Shown piece by piece: positions 8,750 to 17,068 of a DNA stretch of 52,204 nt (positions within the stretch are counted from its first letter, which is position 1; each line of letters opens with the position of its first letter). This stretch comes from DAIOFH01 sp036745875 (GTDB lineage: Bacteria; Planctomycetota; SZUA-567). The stretch spans positions 1 through 52,204 of the forward strand of contig DAIOFH010000005.1 of NCBI GenBank assembly GCA_036745875.1, given 5' to 3'. Below the pieces are notes generated by a model. The model made no database searches, had not been told where the DNA came from, and saw only the letters and a list, made by a program, of their open reading frames with translations. A program made the position numbers and the translations under genes.

Positions 8750-9763
8750 ATGAAAGCTCTTGTTCTTCATGGCCCAGGAAAGTATTCCTACGAACCAGAT
8801 TGGCCAATGCCAAGCGCGACGGAGAATTGGGCCCTGATCCGTGTCGCCTTTGCCGGAGTTTGTGGATCCGATCTCCCGCGTTTTGAAAAGACCGGATCAT
8901 ACAAACACCCGATGATCCTTGGACATGAGTTTTCCGGTATGGTAGAAAAACCGGCCGTCGGCTCGACACCCTTCAAAGTCGGCGACCGCGTCGCCATAAT
9001 GCCTATTATGCCCTGCGGCGAATGCGCCGGATGCCGCCAATTGGGGCCTTTCCATTGCCGCCATTACAGATTCCTCGGTTCCCGCGACGACGGCGGCTTT
9101 GCCGAATATGTCCTGGTGCCAGGAGAAAACCTATTCCTGCTTCCACCCGACCTTGACATACGTCTTGGCGCATTCCTCGAACCCCTGGCCGTTGGGTTGC
9201 ACGTGGTGCGCCAATCTGGATTTTTAGCCGGAAAAACAGCGTTGGTTTTTGGCGCCGGTGGCATCGGTCTCCTGACAGCCCAATGGTTGTCGGTATTTGG
9301 CGCGGAACGGGTGGTTGTCGCCGACCTGCGTGAGGTCAGCCGCGAACTTGCCGTCAAAAGCGGCATCAAGGAAGTGGTTGATCCAGCGTCCATGTCTGCT
9401 GACGACCTAGGATTATTTGATTTTGTCTTTGAAGCGGCCGGGTCGTCAAAAGCGCTACAGTCCGCTATCGAACATGTCAAGCCCAAAGGAAACATCACTA
9501 TCATCGGCCGGGATACCAAAGACCTAATTTTACCTCTCGCAACATTTGAAAAATTTATGCGCAAAGAAGCTCGTCTGAATGGCTGCTGGGGGTACGACCT
9601 GCGCGGCGAGGAAAAGTTTGTCTACAAAACACTGTCCGAAGGACGGTTCACCCTGGATCCGCTGATTACTCACGTTTATAAACTCGAAAACAGCATTGAA
9701 GCCATCGACATGATGCTTGGCCGGTCGGAATACTACGGGAAAGTGTTGTTGGATTGTCGTTAG
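8750..9763 (+). CDS. zinc-dependent medium-chain alcohol/polyol dehydrogenase (GatD-like)
   Basis: A 337-residue NAD(P)-dependent dehydrogenase. The catalytic zinc site is visible as AGVCGSD (Cys near residue 38) and GHEF. The structural zinc lobe has four cysteines in CGECAGC...FHC, and the Rossmann motif is GAGGIG near residue 170. The C-terminal part (FMRKEARLNGCWGY, then LDPLITH) resembles galactitol-1-phosphate 5-dehydrogenase and sorbitol dehydrogenase. ATG 8750 follows AAGGA by six bases. It is the first gene of a rightward catabolic operon, 53 bases before a second dehydrogenase. It likely oxidises a polyol or polyol phosphate to a ketose; the exact substrate is unknown. Confidence 0.88.
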   Translation: MKALVLHGPGKYSYEPDWPMPSATENWALIRVAFAGVCGSDLPRFEKTGSYKHPMILGHEFSGMVEKPAVGSTPFKVGDRVAIMPIMPCGECAGCRQLGPFHCRHYRFLGSRDDGGFAEYVLVPGENLFLLPPDLDIRLGAFLEPLAVGLHVVRQSGFLAGKTALVFGAGGIGLLTAQWLSVFGAERVVVADLREVSRELAVKSGIKEVVDPASMSADDLGLFDFVFEAAGSSKALQSAIEHVKPKGNITIIGRDTKDLILPLATFEKFMRKEARLNGCWGYDLRGEEKFVYKTLSEGRFTLDPLITHVYKLENSIEAIDMMLGRSEYYGKVLLDCR

Positions 9764-9816
9764 AGACCTTTGGAAACACCGTATATTTACCCTTCCCATT
9801 TTTTTAAGGAAAAACT

Positions 9817-10860
9817 ATGAAAGCAGCCATCGTCTACGGACACGGCGACTTGCGGGTCGAAGAGTTGCCCATTCCCGAGGTTCCGGACAATTCTATCCTG
9901 GTGAAAGTCATGGCTTGCGGTTTATGCGGCACCGACAGGCGGATCTACAGGCGCGGCGACCATCGCGCCGCCTATCCCGTGGTCGTGGGTCATGAAATAG
10001 CCGGAGTAGTCGAGGAAATCTCTCCCGGAGTGCGAGGAGTCAAGGAAGGCGACCGGGTCTGCGTCGCGCCGGGGCACGGTTGCGGCCAATGCCCGCCGTG
10101 CAAAAAAGGCTACCCCAATGTCTGCGCCACCCCCTTCCCATCCCTTGGCTACAAGGTAAACGGCGGCTTTGCCGAATACATCGCCGTACCAGAAAACATT
10201 TTTCGCCTTGGCTTTGTCAATCCCATCCCGGCAGGGCTGTCCTTCGACCAGGCCTCGATGTCGGAAATCATTGCCTGTTGCATCAATGCGCAAAACAATG
10301 CCAAAGTGGAAAAAGGCGACACGGTCCTCATCATCGGCAGCGGCCCCGCCGGCATGATCCATGCCCAACTCTCGCGCATCGCCGGCGCGGACAAGGTGCT
10401 CTTGACCCAACGTTCGCGCGCACGGCTGGAAATGGCGAAAGAACGTTTCGACATCGACCGCGCAATCGCTTCTTCAGAGGAGGATCTCACAGAGGCGGTC
10501 ATGCAGGAAACAAACGGGCTTGGCGCGGATGTCGTCTTTGTCTGTGCGCCTTCTGGAGCAGCTCAGGAAACTGCCATGCAATTGGTCGCGCCACGCGGCA
10601 GGGTCAATCTTTTCGGCGGCCTTGCGCCGCAGGAAAAAATGATTGCCGTCGACGCCAACAATCTGCATTACCGCGAGTTTTTCCTCTCCGGAGCATCATC
10701 CTCCCTACCTGAAGGCAATCGCAAGGCGTTGGAACTTCTCGCTACTAGGCAGATCGACCCGGATGCCCTTATTACCCACAAATTCAACCTCGAGCAAATC
10801 CACGACGCCTTCGATGCCATGGACAGCGGCCAAGCCATCAAGGTAGTCGTCAATCCATAG
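9817..10860 (+). CDS. zinc-dependent medium-chain dehydrogenase (iditol/sorbitol dehydrogenase-like)
   Basis: A 347-residue medium-chain dehydrogenase. Catalytic zinc residues appear in GLCGTD (Cys about residue 37) and GHEIAG, the structural zinc cysteines in CGQCPPC...NVC, and the cofactor fold in IIGSGPAG (about residue 172). SEIIACCINA at the domain junction is common in erythrose or sugar-alcohol dehydrogenases of this group. It is paralogous to, but clearly different from, its neighbours at 8750 and 14083, so the operon encodes several successive oxidation steps or several substrates. It starts at ATG 9817, eight bases after a weak AAGGA. The assignment to the family is firm and the substrate is open. 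Confidence 0.88.
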   Translation: MKAAIVYGHGDLRVEELPIPEVPDNSILVKVMACGLCGTDRRIYRRGDHRAAYPVVVGHEIAGVVEEISPGVRGVKEGDRVCVAPGHGCGQCPPCKKGYPNVCATPFPSLGYKVNGGFAEYIAVPENIFRLGFVNPIPAGLSFDQASMSEIIACCINAQNNAKVEKGDTVLIIGSGPAGMIHAQLSRIAGADKVLLTQRSRARLEMAKERFDIDRAIASSEEDLTEAVMQETNGLGADVVFVCAPSGAAQETAMQLVAPRGRVNLFGGLAPQEKMIAVDANNLHYREFFLSGASSSLPEGNRKALELLATRQIDPDALITHKFNLEQIHDAFDAMDSGQAIKVVVNP

Positions 10861-10887
10861 CGCGTTCTCGGAAAAATATTGGCTCCC

Positions 10888-10962
10888 TCGTTGCGTTTTC
10901 GGGCTCAAGTAGAATCAGCCCAAACGCGCAAAGTCTGAGGGTCAACGATTTGCGAAAACGCA
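10888..10962 (+). other. alternative hairpins in the spacer before the TIM-barrel gene
   Basis: GCGTTTTCGGGCT (10893-10905) can pair with AGCCCAAACGC (10917-10927), leaving a two-base bulge. The same left segment, as TGCGTTTTCG (10892-10901), is also perfectly complementary to CGAAAACGCA (10953-10962). The two pairings exclude each other. There is no T-run, so this is either an attenuator-like switch or a repeat remnant. Confidence 0.4.
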
Positions 10963-10977
10963 CTAAGAAAGGAAACT

Positions 10978-11874
10978 ATGTCTCTCATTCACGTCGGTTT
11001 TAACTGCAATTGCTTCACCAACCGCTATACGGAACCACAGGAGTGGACGCGCCTGTGCCGGGAGATGGACGTGGACACCGTCATGTTCAATATCGATCTC
11101 ATCGACCCGTACTGGCCTTGGGATCTGCAAAAACGGCTCTGCGACGAAACGCTGGACGCCTGCGCGAAAAACGGCGTCAGGATCTTCGCATCCTTCGGCG
11201 GGCACCACGGGCATCAGCACTACTTGGGCCACCCCGACCAGGAATGCCGTCGTGAGGCGGAGAAATTTTTCCGAGCCGCCATCAAACAAACCGCCTACCT
11301 TGGCGGCAAAAGTTTCGGCACCTGCTTCGCCATCCAGACCGTGCGTAGCCAAAACGATTCCGAGCTGCGCCAACAAATCATGCAGGACGCTCTCGGAGCC
11401 TATAAGCGCCTCGCCGAGTATGGGGCAGATTTGGGCCTTGAGGCGCTTGCCTATGAAATGACCAGCATTCCTCGAGAAACCTGCTGCACTTTCGAAGAAA
11501 ACGACCAAGTTCTGGCTGCGGGAGAGAGCTTTGCCATCCCGCTGCGCGTGTGTCTGGATCTCGGTCACCGTTTCACCGGCGGCTTTCCCGAAGAGGCTGA
11601 TCACCTCGCCTGGATCAGGCGTTATGGCAAAAGATGCAATGTGGTCGACGGCCAGCAAACGGATTTGAAAGCAAGCAGGCATTGGCCGTTCACTGAAGAA
11701 AACAACCGCAACGGCGTCATCAAGCCGGACCAGGTCATCCAGGCTATACACGAGTCCGGCGCGGAGGAAGTGCTGGTGGCGATGGAACTGCGTACAGCCT
11801 CTTTCCATCCGCAGGAATACAAGAACCTAGAAGAGCTCCAGGAGACCATTGCTTACTGGAAAAAGTATTTGTAA
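10978..11874 (+). CDS. sugar phosphate isomerase/epimerase (xylose isomerase-like TIM barrel)
   Basis: A 298-residue protein of the AP-endonuclease-2/xylose-isomerase-like TIM-barrel superfamily, which includes hexulose, tagatose and inosose epimerases and isomerases. Metal-site-like acidic and His residues occur in strand ends: GLEALAYEMTS (about residue 153), VCLDLGHR (about residue 186) and VAMELRTASFHPQEY near the C-terminus. AAAGGAAA lies a few bases before ATG 10978. It lies 28 bases before the SIS-domain gene, in the same catabolic operon, so it probably interconverts a ketose or ketose phosphate made by the dehydrogenases. Which carbon is epimerised cannot be read. Confidence 0.78.
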   Translation: MSLIHVGFNCNCFTNRYTEPQEWTRLCREMDVDTVMFNIDLIDPYWPWDLQKRLCDETLDACAKNGVRIFASFGGHHGHQHYLGHPDQECRREAEKFFRAAIKQTAYLGGKSFGTCFAIQTVRSQNDSELRQQIMQDALGAYKRLAEYGADLGLEALAYEMTSIPRETCCTFEENDQVLAAGESFAIPLRVCLDLGHRFTGGFPEEADHLAWIRRYGKRCNVVDGQQTDLKASRHWPFTEENNRNGVIKPDQVIQAIHESGAEEVLVAMELRTASFHPQEYKNLEELQETIAYWKKYL

Positions 11875-11902
11875 TCGATTCGACAACCACAGAGGAAGTG
11901 AA

Positions 11903-12490
11903 ATGGCCCAGCAAGTTGACATTTCCATCGGCGAACAGTTCCTGATTTGCCGCGAGACAGTCCTGGATGAAACCAGGCGGGCATTGCAGAGCATTGACGT
12001 CAAGGAGGTTGAGCAATTCATTCTCGCCCTGGAGCAGGCACAGCAGATTTTTGCTATTGGCGTCGGCAGGGTCGCGCTCTCCTTAGCAAGTATGGTCAAA
12101 AGGCTCAACCATCTCGATCTTTTGGACTGGATGGTTGGAGACCTTTCCGAACCGGCGGCGACGAAAAACGACCTTCTTGTCGTCGCCTCGGGATCGGGAG
12201 AGTCGGTCATACCGGTGGCGATAGTCAAGGTCGCCAAGGAAAAAGGCCTATGCATCGCGCATATCGGAGCGAATAGGGACAGCACTATCGGCAGGATGGC
12301 CAATATCTTTGTCCGTATCCCTGTAAAAACGAAGTTGAACCTTCCGGACGAGATGAAATCCGAGCAAATAATGAGCAGCCTGTTCGAGCAGACGCTTCTT
12401 CTGTTCGCGGATACGGTGGCATCCAGTTACGCGCGCCACAAGGGGCTGGATGTCGGGGCATTGTGGAAAAATCACGCCAACCTTGAATAA
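11903..12490 (+). CDS. hxlB: SIS-domain 6-phospho-3-hexuloisomerase-like protein
   Basis: A 195-residue single SIS-domain protein of the usual length for 6-phospho-3-hexuloisomerase. Diagnostic parts are the phosphosugar loop VASGSGESV (about residue 94), TKLNLPDEMKSEQIMSSLFEQ and the terminal LFADTVAS helix; in authentic enzymes a similar SxQPMGSLFEQ segment is found. ATG 11903 is chosen over 11849 because AGAGGAAG precedes it and the extra residues run into the previous gene. No 3-hexulose-6-phosphate synthase is encoded next to it, so formaldehyde fixation is not indicated. It more likely isomerises a phosphoketose in this sugar-alcohol pathway. Confidence 0.75.
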   Translation: MAQQVDISIGEQFLICRETVLDETRRALQSIDVKEVEQFILALEQAQQIFAIGVGRVALSLASMVKRLNHLDLLDWMVGDLSEPAATKNDLLVVASGSGESVIPVAIVKVAKEKGLCIAHIGANRDSTIGRMANIFVRIPVKTKLNLPDEMKSEQIMSSLFEQTLLLFADTVASSYARHKGLDVGALWKNHANLE

Positions 12491-12622
12491 GATCGCGGGC
12501 GAAAGCGGGTCCAATCGATCCTGTTCGCATATATTCGAAATCAGTAGAGACAAGAAAGGAGGAAACAGCAACTGGAATAGTTTGTGAAATATCGATAATT
12601 CTTTTTTCCTGGAGGGTGAAGA

Positions 12623-13984
12623 ATGCGAAAATTGTCAATGCTTCTTGCTGTTGCAGTTTTGTTTACGACAGCGCTTTCGGCGGGTGAATTCAACTGGCGG
12701 CGATGCGAGGGACAAACGGTAAAGGTGCTTTTGGTGCAGCATACCTATACCGAAGGCTTGTTGCGGAAATTCAGCGAGTTTGAAAAACTAACCGGCATCA
12801 AGATCAACCACGCCATTATCCCAGAAGACAACTACGGCGATAAGCTCGCCACCCAATTGGCGAGCAAGGCCGGCGACCCGGACGTTTTCATGGCCGGCCC
12901 GTACCATACCTGGGAATACGCCCCAGGCGGCTATATGTACGATATAGACGAACTTTACGCCGATAAAGCCATCACCGACCCGAATTACGATATGGACGAC
13001 TTTTTCCCCGGCATCCTCGGAACCATGCGCTGGGATCTTGTGCCCGGTCACAAAGTCGGCACAGGCAAACTGTGGGGTGTACCTATTGGCTTTGAAGTCG
13101 AATGCATTGCCTACAACAAAGACGTCTTTGCGGAAAAGGGCGTCACTCCCCCCACCACGGCGGAAGAGTTGTACGACTTGGCTGCCAAGCTCACCCGTTT
13201 CGAAGGCGAAGGCTCCTATGGCATCACCGTTCGCGGCACCCGCAACTGGGCGACAGTCAATACCAGCTATCTTACCTTGTTCGCAAACTACGGTGCGGTG
13301 GACATGGCTATAGAAGACGGTCGTCTGGTTTCAAAATTGAACTCTCCCGAATCCATCAAGATGACCGACAACTATGTAAAAATGGTGCGCGAAGGCTGCT
13401 CACCTTCCTTGGCTTCCTATAACTGGTATCAGTGCCAGGCCGACTTCGGCGCTCGCAAAGCGGCGATGTTGTTCGATGCTTCAATTCTCGGCTTCTTCAC
13501 CAATGCCGCTGGCGCTTCCAATCAGTCGGGAAAATTGGCAGCCACTCCCGCCGTCCTCCCCGCCGGCAGTACCAGGCCGCTTGCGTCCAATTTATGGGCC
13601 TGGGGCCTATGCATCAACAAATTCACCAAGAGCAAGGACGCGTCCTGGCTTTTCCTTCAGTATTTCACCGGTAAGGATTTCCTGCTTGATTCGGTCATCA
13701 ACTTCAAATCCGTCGATACCCCGCGCCAGTCCGTCTTCAAAAACCCCCAGTTCCAGGCTCGCCTGAACGAAATGGATGGCTACATCAATATGTTTGAGAA
13801 AACCATTGATGGCGCGACCATCCTCTTTACCCCGAATCCGTATCACTTTGAAATCACAACCATGTGGGCGGCCACCCTGCAAGACCTGGTGGCCGGCATG
13901 TACCCGAGCACCGAAGCCGCCATGAATCAGCTGAAAACCGAAATTGACAAGCTGTTGGCAAACATCGACCTTGACGATTATTGA
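12623..13984 (+). CDS. orphan family-1 extracellular solute-binding protein
   Basis: A 453-residue binding protein of the CUT1-type (maltose/sn-glycerol-phosphate-like) family. It has a signal peptide (MRKLSMLLAVAVLFTTALSA) and the typical mature start VKVLLVQHTYTEGLLRKFSEFEK. Later come PDVFMAGPYHTWEYAPGG and the VPIGFEVECIAYNKD hinge. CTGGAGGGTGAAG precedes ATG 12623. CUT1 importers need two permeases and an MsmK-type ATPase, none of which lies in this window, so the partners must be elsewhere or lost. It sits inside a sugar-alcohol catabolic block, which suggests a polyol or glycoside ligand. A 9-bp hairpin follows the gene. Confidence 0.88.
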   Translation: MRKLSMLLAVAVLFTTALSAGEFNWRRCEGQTVKVLLVQHTYTEGLLRKFSEFEKLTGIKINHAIIPEDNYGDKLATQLASKAGDPDVFMAGPYHTWEYAPGGYMYDIDELYADKAITDPNYDMDDFFPGILGTMRWDLVPGHKVGTGKLWGVPIGFEVECIAYNKDVFAEKGVTPPTTAEELYDLAAKLTRFEGEGSYGITVRGTRNWATVNTSYLTLFANYGAVDMAIEDGRLVSKLNSPESIKMTDNYVKMVREGCSPSLASYNWYQCQADFGARKAAMLFDASILGFFTNAAGASNQSGKLAATPAVLPAGSTRPLASNLWAWGLCINKFTKSKDASWLFLQYFTGKDFLLDSVINFKSVDTPRQSVFKNPQFQARLNEMDGYINMFEKTIDGATILFTPNPYHFEITTMWAATLQDLVAGMYPSTEAAMNQLKTEIDKLLANIDLDDY

Positions 13985-14023
13985 TTGATGCTTTCCTTTT
14001 GACGTGTTTTTCCTCCGCAAGGA

Positions 14024-14062
14024 TCTCCCTTGTCGCGCGTGCTGCAACGTCGGCAAGGGAGA
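14024..14062 (+). terminator. hairpin after the orphan binding protein
   Basis: TCTCCCTTG (14024-14032) pairs perfectly with CAAGGGAGA (14054-14062) around a 21-base GC-rich loop, followed by ATTTAATAATT rather than a clean T-run. It could be a weak terminator or a 3' stabiliser that lifts binding-protein expression. Confidence 0.5.
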
Positions 14063-14082
14063 ATTTAATAATTGGAGACACT

Positions 14083-15162
14083 ATGCCTGATTTACCTAAA
14101 ACAATGCGTGCTCTCGTTGTTCGCGGGAGAGATCAATATGAAATTGAAGAGGTGGACACACCTCGCGCGGGTGAAGGTGAAATCATCATTAAAATCGAAG
14201 GTTGCGGCATATGCGCTGGTGACGCCAAAGCTTTCCACGGGGCTGATCGCTTCTGGGGCGGATCGGGAATGGAGCCGTCCGTGGTCGTACCGTTTATCCC
14301 CGGGCACGAATTTCTCGGTCACGTCGCAGAAATCGGCCCACATACGTCGGGTAATTTTAAAATCGGCGACAGAATCACCTCCGAGCAGATTGTGCCATGC
14401 TGGGAATGCCGCTTTTGCAAGAGCGGACGTTATTGGATGTGCCAACGCGCCTATGTTTATGGTTTCCGTACGGCGGTCAATGGTGGTTTTGCCGAATATA
14501 TGCGGCTTCCCAAGGGAGCATTGAACTATCGTGTCCCGGACGCCCTTCCCTTCGAAGCCGCCATCTTGATCGAACCATATGGCTGCGCCAAACATGCCGT
14601 CGACCGGGCGCAGGTCAACAACGAAGATATTGTCGTACAGGCCGGGGCGGGTTGTCTGGGCTTAGGGATGGTGAGTTATCTGAGTATGAAAAATCCCAAA
14701 AAAATCGTTGTCCTCGACATGAAGGACGATCGGCTGCGAACGGCGAAAGAATTCGGCGCGGATATTGTACTTAACCCTGCCAAAGATGATGTCAAAAAAA
14801 TCATCATGGACCTTACCGACGGGTATGGTTGCGATGTGTATATAGAAGCCACCGGTCACCCCGATTCGGTTATTCAGGGGATGGACCTTGTCCGTCGCCT
14901 GGGCCGGTTTGTGGAATTCAGTGTTTTCGGCGCGCCAGTCGTCATGGATTGGTCGGTCATTGGCGATGTCAAGGAGCTGGATGTTTTGGGCGCCCATCTT
15001 TCGCCCTACTGCTTCGAGCCGGTCATCGAATGGCTGGGTGATAATAAACTCAAGTATAACGGTGTCGTCACCCATACCTATCGTCTGGAGGATTGGGAGG
15101 AAGCTTTCGAAATTGCAGCGACGGGCAAGGACAATGCCAACAGAGTGGCCATCAAGCCATAA
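14083..15162 (+). CDS. zinc-dependent medium-chain dehydrogenase (erythritol/threitol dehydrogenase-like)
   Basis: A 359-residue medium-chain dehydrogenase. GCGICAGDAKAFHG (Cys about residue 40) and PGHEFLG form the catalytic zinc site; CWECRFC...WMC supplies the structural zinc cysteines; the cofactor motif is QAGAGCLGLG near residue 185. The insertion DRFWGGSGMEPSVV between the first two motifs is characteristic of the erythritol/L-threitol dehydrogenase group as I remember it. ATG 14083 follows TTGGAG by five bases; the open frame extends upstream to 13981 but without a good start. The short-chain dehydrogenase follows 41 bases later. It probably oxidises a C4-C6 polyol; the substrate is inferred. 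Confidence 0.85.
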   Translation: MPDLPKTMRALVVRGRDQYEIEEVDTPRAGEGEIIIKIEGCGICAGDAKAFHGADRFWGGSGMEPSVVVPFIPGHEFLGHVAEIGPHTSGNFKIGDRITSEQIVPCWECRFCKSGRYWMCQRAYVYGFRTAVNGGFAEYMRLPKGALNYRVPDALPFEAAILIEPYGCAKHAVDRAQVNNEDIVVQAGAGCLGLGMVSYLSMKNPKKIVVLDMKDDRLRTAKEFGADIVLNPAKDDVKKIIMDLTDGYGCDVYIEATGHPDSVIQGMDLVRRLGRFVEFSVFGAPVVMDWSVIGDVKELDVLGAHLSPYCFEPVIEWLGDNKLKYNGVVTHTYRLEDWEEAFEIAATGKDNANRVAIKP

Positions 15163-15203
15163 ATCGTTATTTACTCATGCACTTCTCAATGGAGGTTATT
15201 CTA

Positions 15204-15977
15204 ATGGGTTTGATGGAGAGTTTGTCGTTGAAGGGACGCACCGGAATCGTCACCGGCAGCGGACAAGGGCTTGGGCGCGCGTTTTGCCAAGGCTTCGCGG
15301 AGATGGGAGCCAACGTGGTTGTTGCCGAGATCAACGAGGAGACGGGGACGAAGACAGCGGCGGAACTTAGGGACTTAGGGATAGAGGCGCGATTTGTCAG
15401 GGTGGATACGACACAACAAAAGGATCTGGATGCCGCGGTAAAGGTTGCGTTGTCCATCAACGGGCGTGTGGATTTCATGATGAACAATGCCGGGATTTCC
15501 ATGTGGCAGGAAGCGGAACATGTTTCAGCGGAGGATTGGCGGAAATTGATGGCCGTCAATGTCGATGCTGTGTTGTTTGGCTGCCAAGCGGTATTCGAAG
15601 TGATGAAAAAACAGGGGAAGGGAAGCATTATCAATACGGCGAGCATGTCAGCTCATATCGTCAACGTACCGCAGTGCCAGGCCAGCTACAATGTTTCCAA
15701 GGCGGCGGTATTGCACCTTACCAAATCGTTGGCAGTGGAGTGGGCTAAATACGGGATCAGAGTGAATTCGATTTCCCCCGGTTACATGAACGGTCCGATG
15801 GCGGGAAAACATTTCGATGATCCGGTGATTGGGCCTGCTTGGCGAGGAATGACCCCCATGCGCCGTCCCGGTGAACCGGAGGAATTGTGCGGCGCAGCGG
15901 TGTTGTTGGCTTCAGATGCATCGTCGTTTACCACCGGGTCGGATTACGTGATGGATGGTGGTTTCACCTGCGTCTAA
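15204..15977 (+). CDS. short-chain dehydrogenase/reductase
   Basis: A 257-residue SDR with the classical motifs: cofactor loop TGSGQGLG near residue 18, NNAG near residue 92, catalytic Ser in NTASMSAH and the Tyr-Lys pair in YNVSKAAVLHL. The C-terminal DYVMDGGFTCV is typical of sugar-alcohol SDRs. ATG 15204 follows GGAGGT by seven bases; the longer frame from 15093 overlaps the preceding gene and has no ribosome site. It closes the run of oxidoreductases, 41 bases after the zinc dehydrogenase, and likely oxidises or reduces a sugar alcohol or keto-sugar. Its 3' end is overlapped by a possible reverse-strand gene. Confidence 0.9.
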   Translation: MGLMESLSLKGRTGIVTGSGQGLGRAFCQGFAEMGANVVVAEINEETGTKTAAELRDLGIEARFVRVDTTQQKDLDAAVKVALSINGRVDFMMNNAGISMWQEAEHVSAEDWRKLMAVNVDAVLFGCQAVFEVMKKQGKGSIINTASMSAHIVNVPQCQASYNVSKAAVLHLTKSLAVEWAKYGIRVNSISPGYMNGPMAGKHFDDPVIGPAWRGMTPMRRPGEPEELCGAAVLLASDASSFTTGSDYVMDGGFTCV

Positions 15978-16253
15978 TAATGACCAAAAATACCATCGCA
16001 TTTTTATCCCATTCCACCACAGATGATAGCCGACCGCGACGTAGTTCCATGCGCGGTTGAAGGTGGCGATGAACATGCCTTTCCTTTCGACTGTTTTCAG
16101 GTATTTTTTCCGCGTAGCTTCATTGTCTAGAAGTTCGTTGACATTGAGGTGTGTTCTGTGAAGACATTCGCGGAGGTCCACGGTGCAGTAAATACCAACT
16201 ACCCATAAAACATTGTCATATTCGCGTAAAATGGTATAGTATTTCTTGGCCAT
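15912..16253 (-). CDS. possible small uncharacterised protein, overlapping the SDR 3' end
   Basis: A 113-codon frame on the reverse strand whose first 92 codons fall in the otherwise empty spacer between two rightward genes. The sequence is rich in Tyr, Trp and basic residues (MAKKYYTILREYDNVLWVVG..., later NRAWNYVAVGYHLWWNG) and reads like a real protein with ordinary codons. The last 22 codons overlap the SDR gene antisense. A TAA lies six bases before the ATG, fixing the start, but I see no Shine-Dalgarno sequence. I do not recognise the family. It may be a small gene, or a remnant whose true C-terminus was lost. Confidence 0.4.
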   Translation of the reverse strand: MAKKYYTILREYDNVLWVVGIYCTVDLRECLHRTHLNVNELLDNEATRKKYLKTVERKGMFIATFNRAWNYVAVGYHLWWNGIKMRWYFWSLLDAGETTIHHVIRPGGKRRCI

Positions 16254-16273
16254 GTTTTACGCGAGGGAGAGTG

Positions 16274-17068
16274 TTGAAAAATAAAAGACAGAACGACATC
16301 GCCACCCTTCTCATGAAAGAGAAAATGCTGAAGATCAAGTTTTTGGTCAAGCATTTCGGCGTGTCGATAGAGACAATTCGCCGGGACATCGATGCACTCG
16401 AGCGGCGCGGGGTGGTGAAAAAAGTGTATGGCGGCATACGGCCGGCCGCGGACGAAACGCTGATATCCGAACTGGCGGAATGGAATGCGCGTTCGGAGCA
16501 TTGCCGCGGCGAGAAGTTGCGTATCACGGCCAAGGCGCTTGAACTCATTCCGGACGGCTCTACAATCGTCCTCGATATCGGCACCACCATGCACATCATG
16601 GCGCAGCAGCTATCTGCAAAACGCGATTTGACCATCCTCACCTGCTCAATGCGTTCCGCAAACGAACTTTGCCGCAGCAACGCGCATCGCGTCTACATGA
16701 TAGGCGGGCAGCTCCACAACAGCGAACAAATCACGACCGGGACGTATGCGCGGGCTTTCCTGGAAAATTTCGCATCAATCGATATTTTCCTCTGCAGCGC
16801 CGACGGAGTCACCCTGGACGCCGGCACCACCGAGTACCTGGAGCCAGTGGTCGAACTAAAGCGCCAAATCACTTCGATAGTCAAAAACACCGTGCTCCTC
16901 GCCGACCACAGCAAGTTCGGCAGAAAATCCATGTTCAAATCGCTTCCCCTGTCCAGCATCAACACCGTCGTCACGGACGACCGCCTTGGAGCGGAATATA
17001 TCGAAGGCATGAACGAAGCGGGAGTGGAGACGATAATTGTCTCCGTGAACGACGAGAGGCGGTCATGA
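16274..17068 (+). CDS. DeoR-family transcriptional regulator (first of a coupled pair)
   Basis: A 264-residue DeoR regulator. The helix-turn-helix is at about residues 5-60 (KIKFLVKHFGVSIETIRRDI, then ALERRGVVKKVYGGI). The effector domain shows IVLDIGTTMHIMAQQL, VYMIGGQL and LADHSKFGR. A start at TTG 16274 (or GTG 16271) is assumed because GGGAGA lies just upstream and no ATG occurs before the helix-turn-helix. Its stop codon overlaps the start of the next DeoR gene (ATGA, 17065-17068), so the two are translationally coupled. The product may act as a hetero-oligomer or control separate parts of the polyol block. The effector is unknown. Confidence 0.88.
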   Translation: MKNKRQNDIATLLMKEKMLKIKFLVKHFGVSIETIRRDIDALERRGVVKKVYGGIRPAADETLISELAEWNARSEHCRGEKLRITAKALELIPDGSTIVLDIGTTMHIMAQQLSAKRDLTILTCSMRSANELCRSNAHRVYMIGGQLHNSEQITTGTYARAFLENFASIDIFLCSADGVTLDAGTTEYLEPVVELKRQITSIVKNTVLLADHSKFGRKSMFKSLPLSSINTVVTDDRLGAEYIEGMNEAGVETIIVSVNDERRS

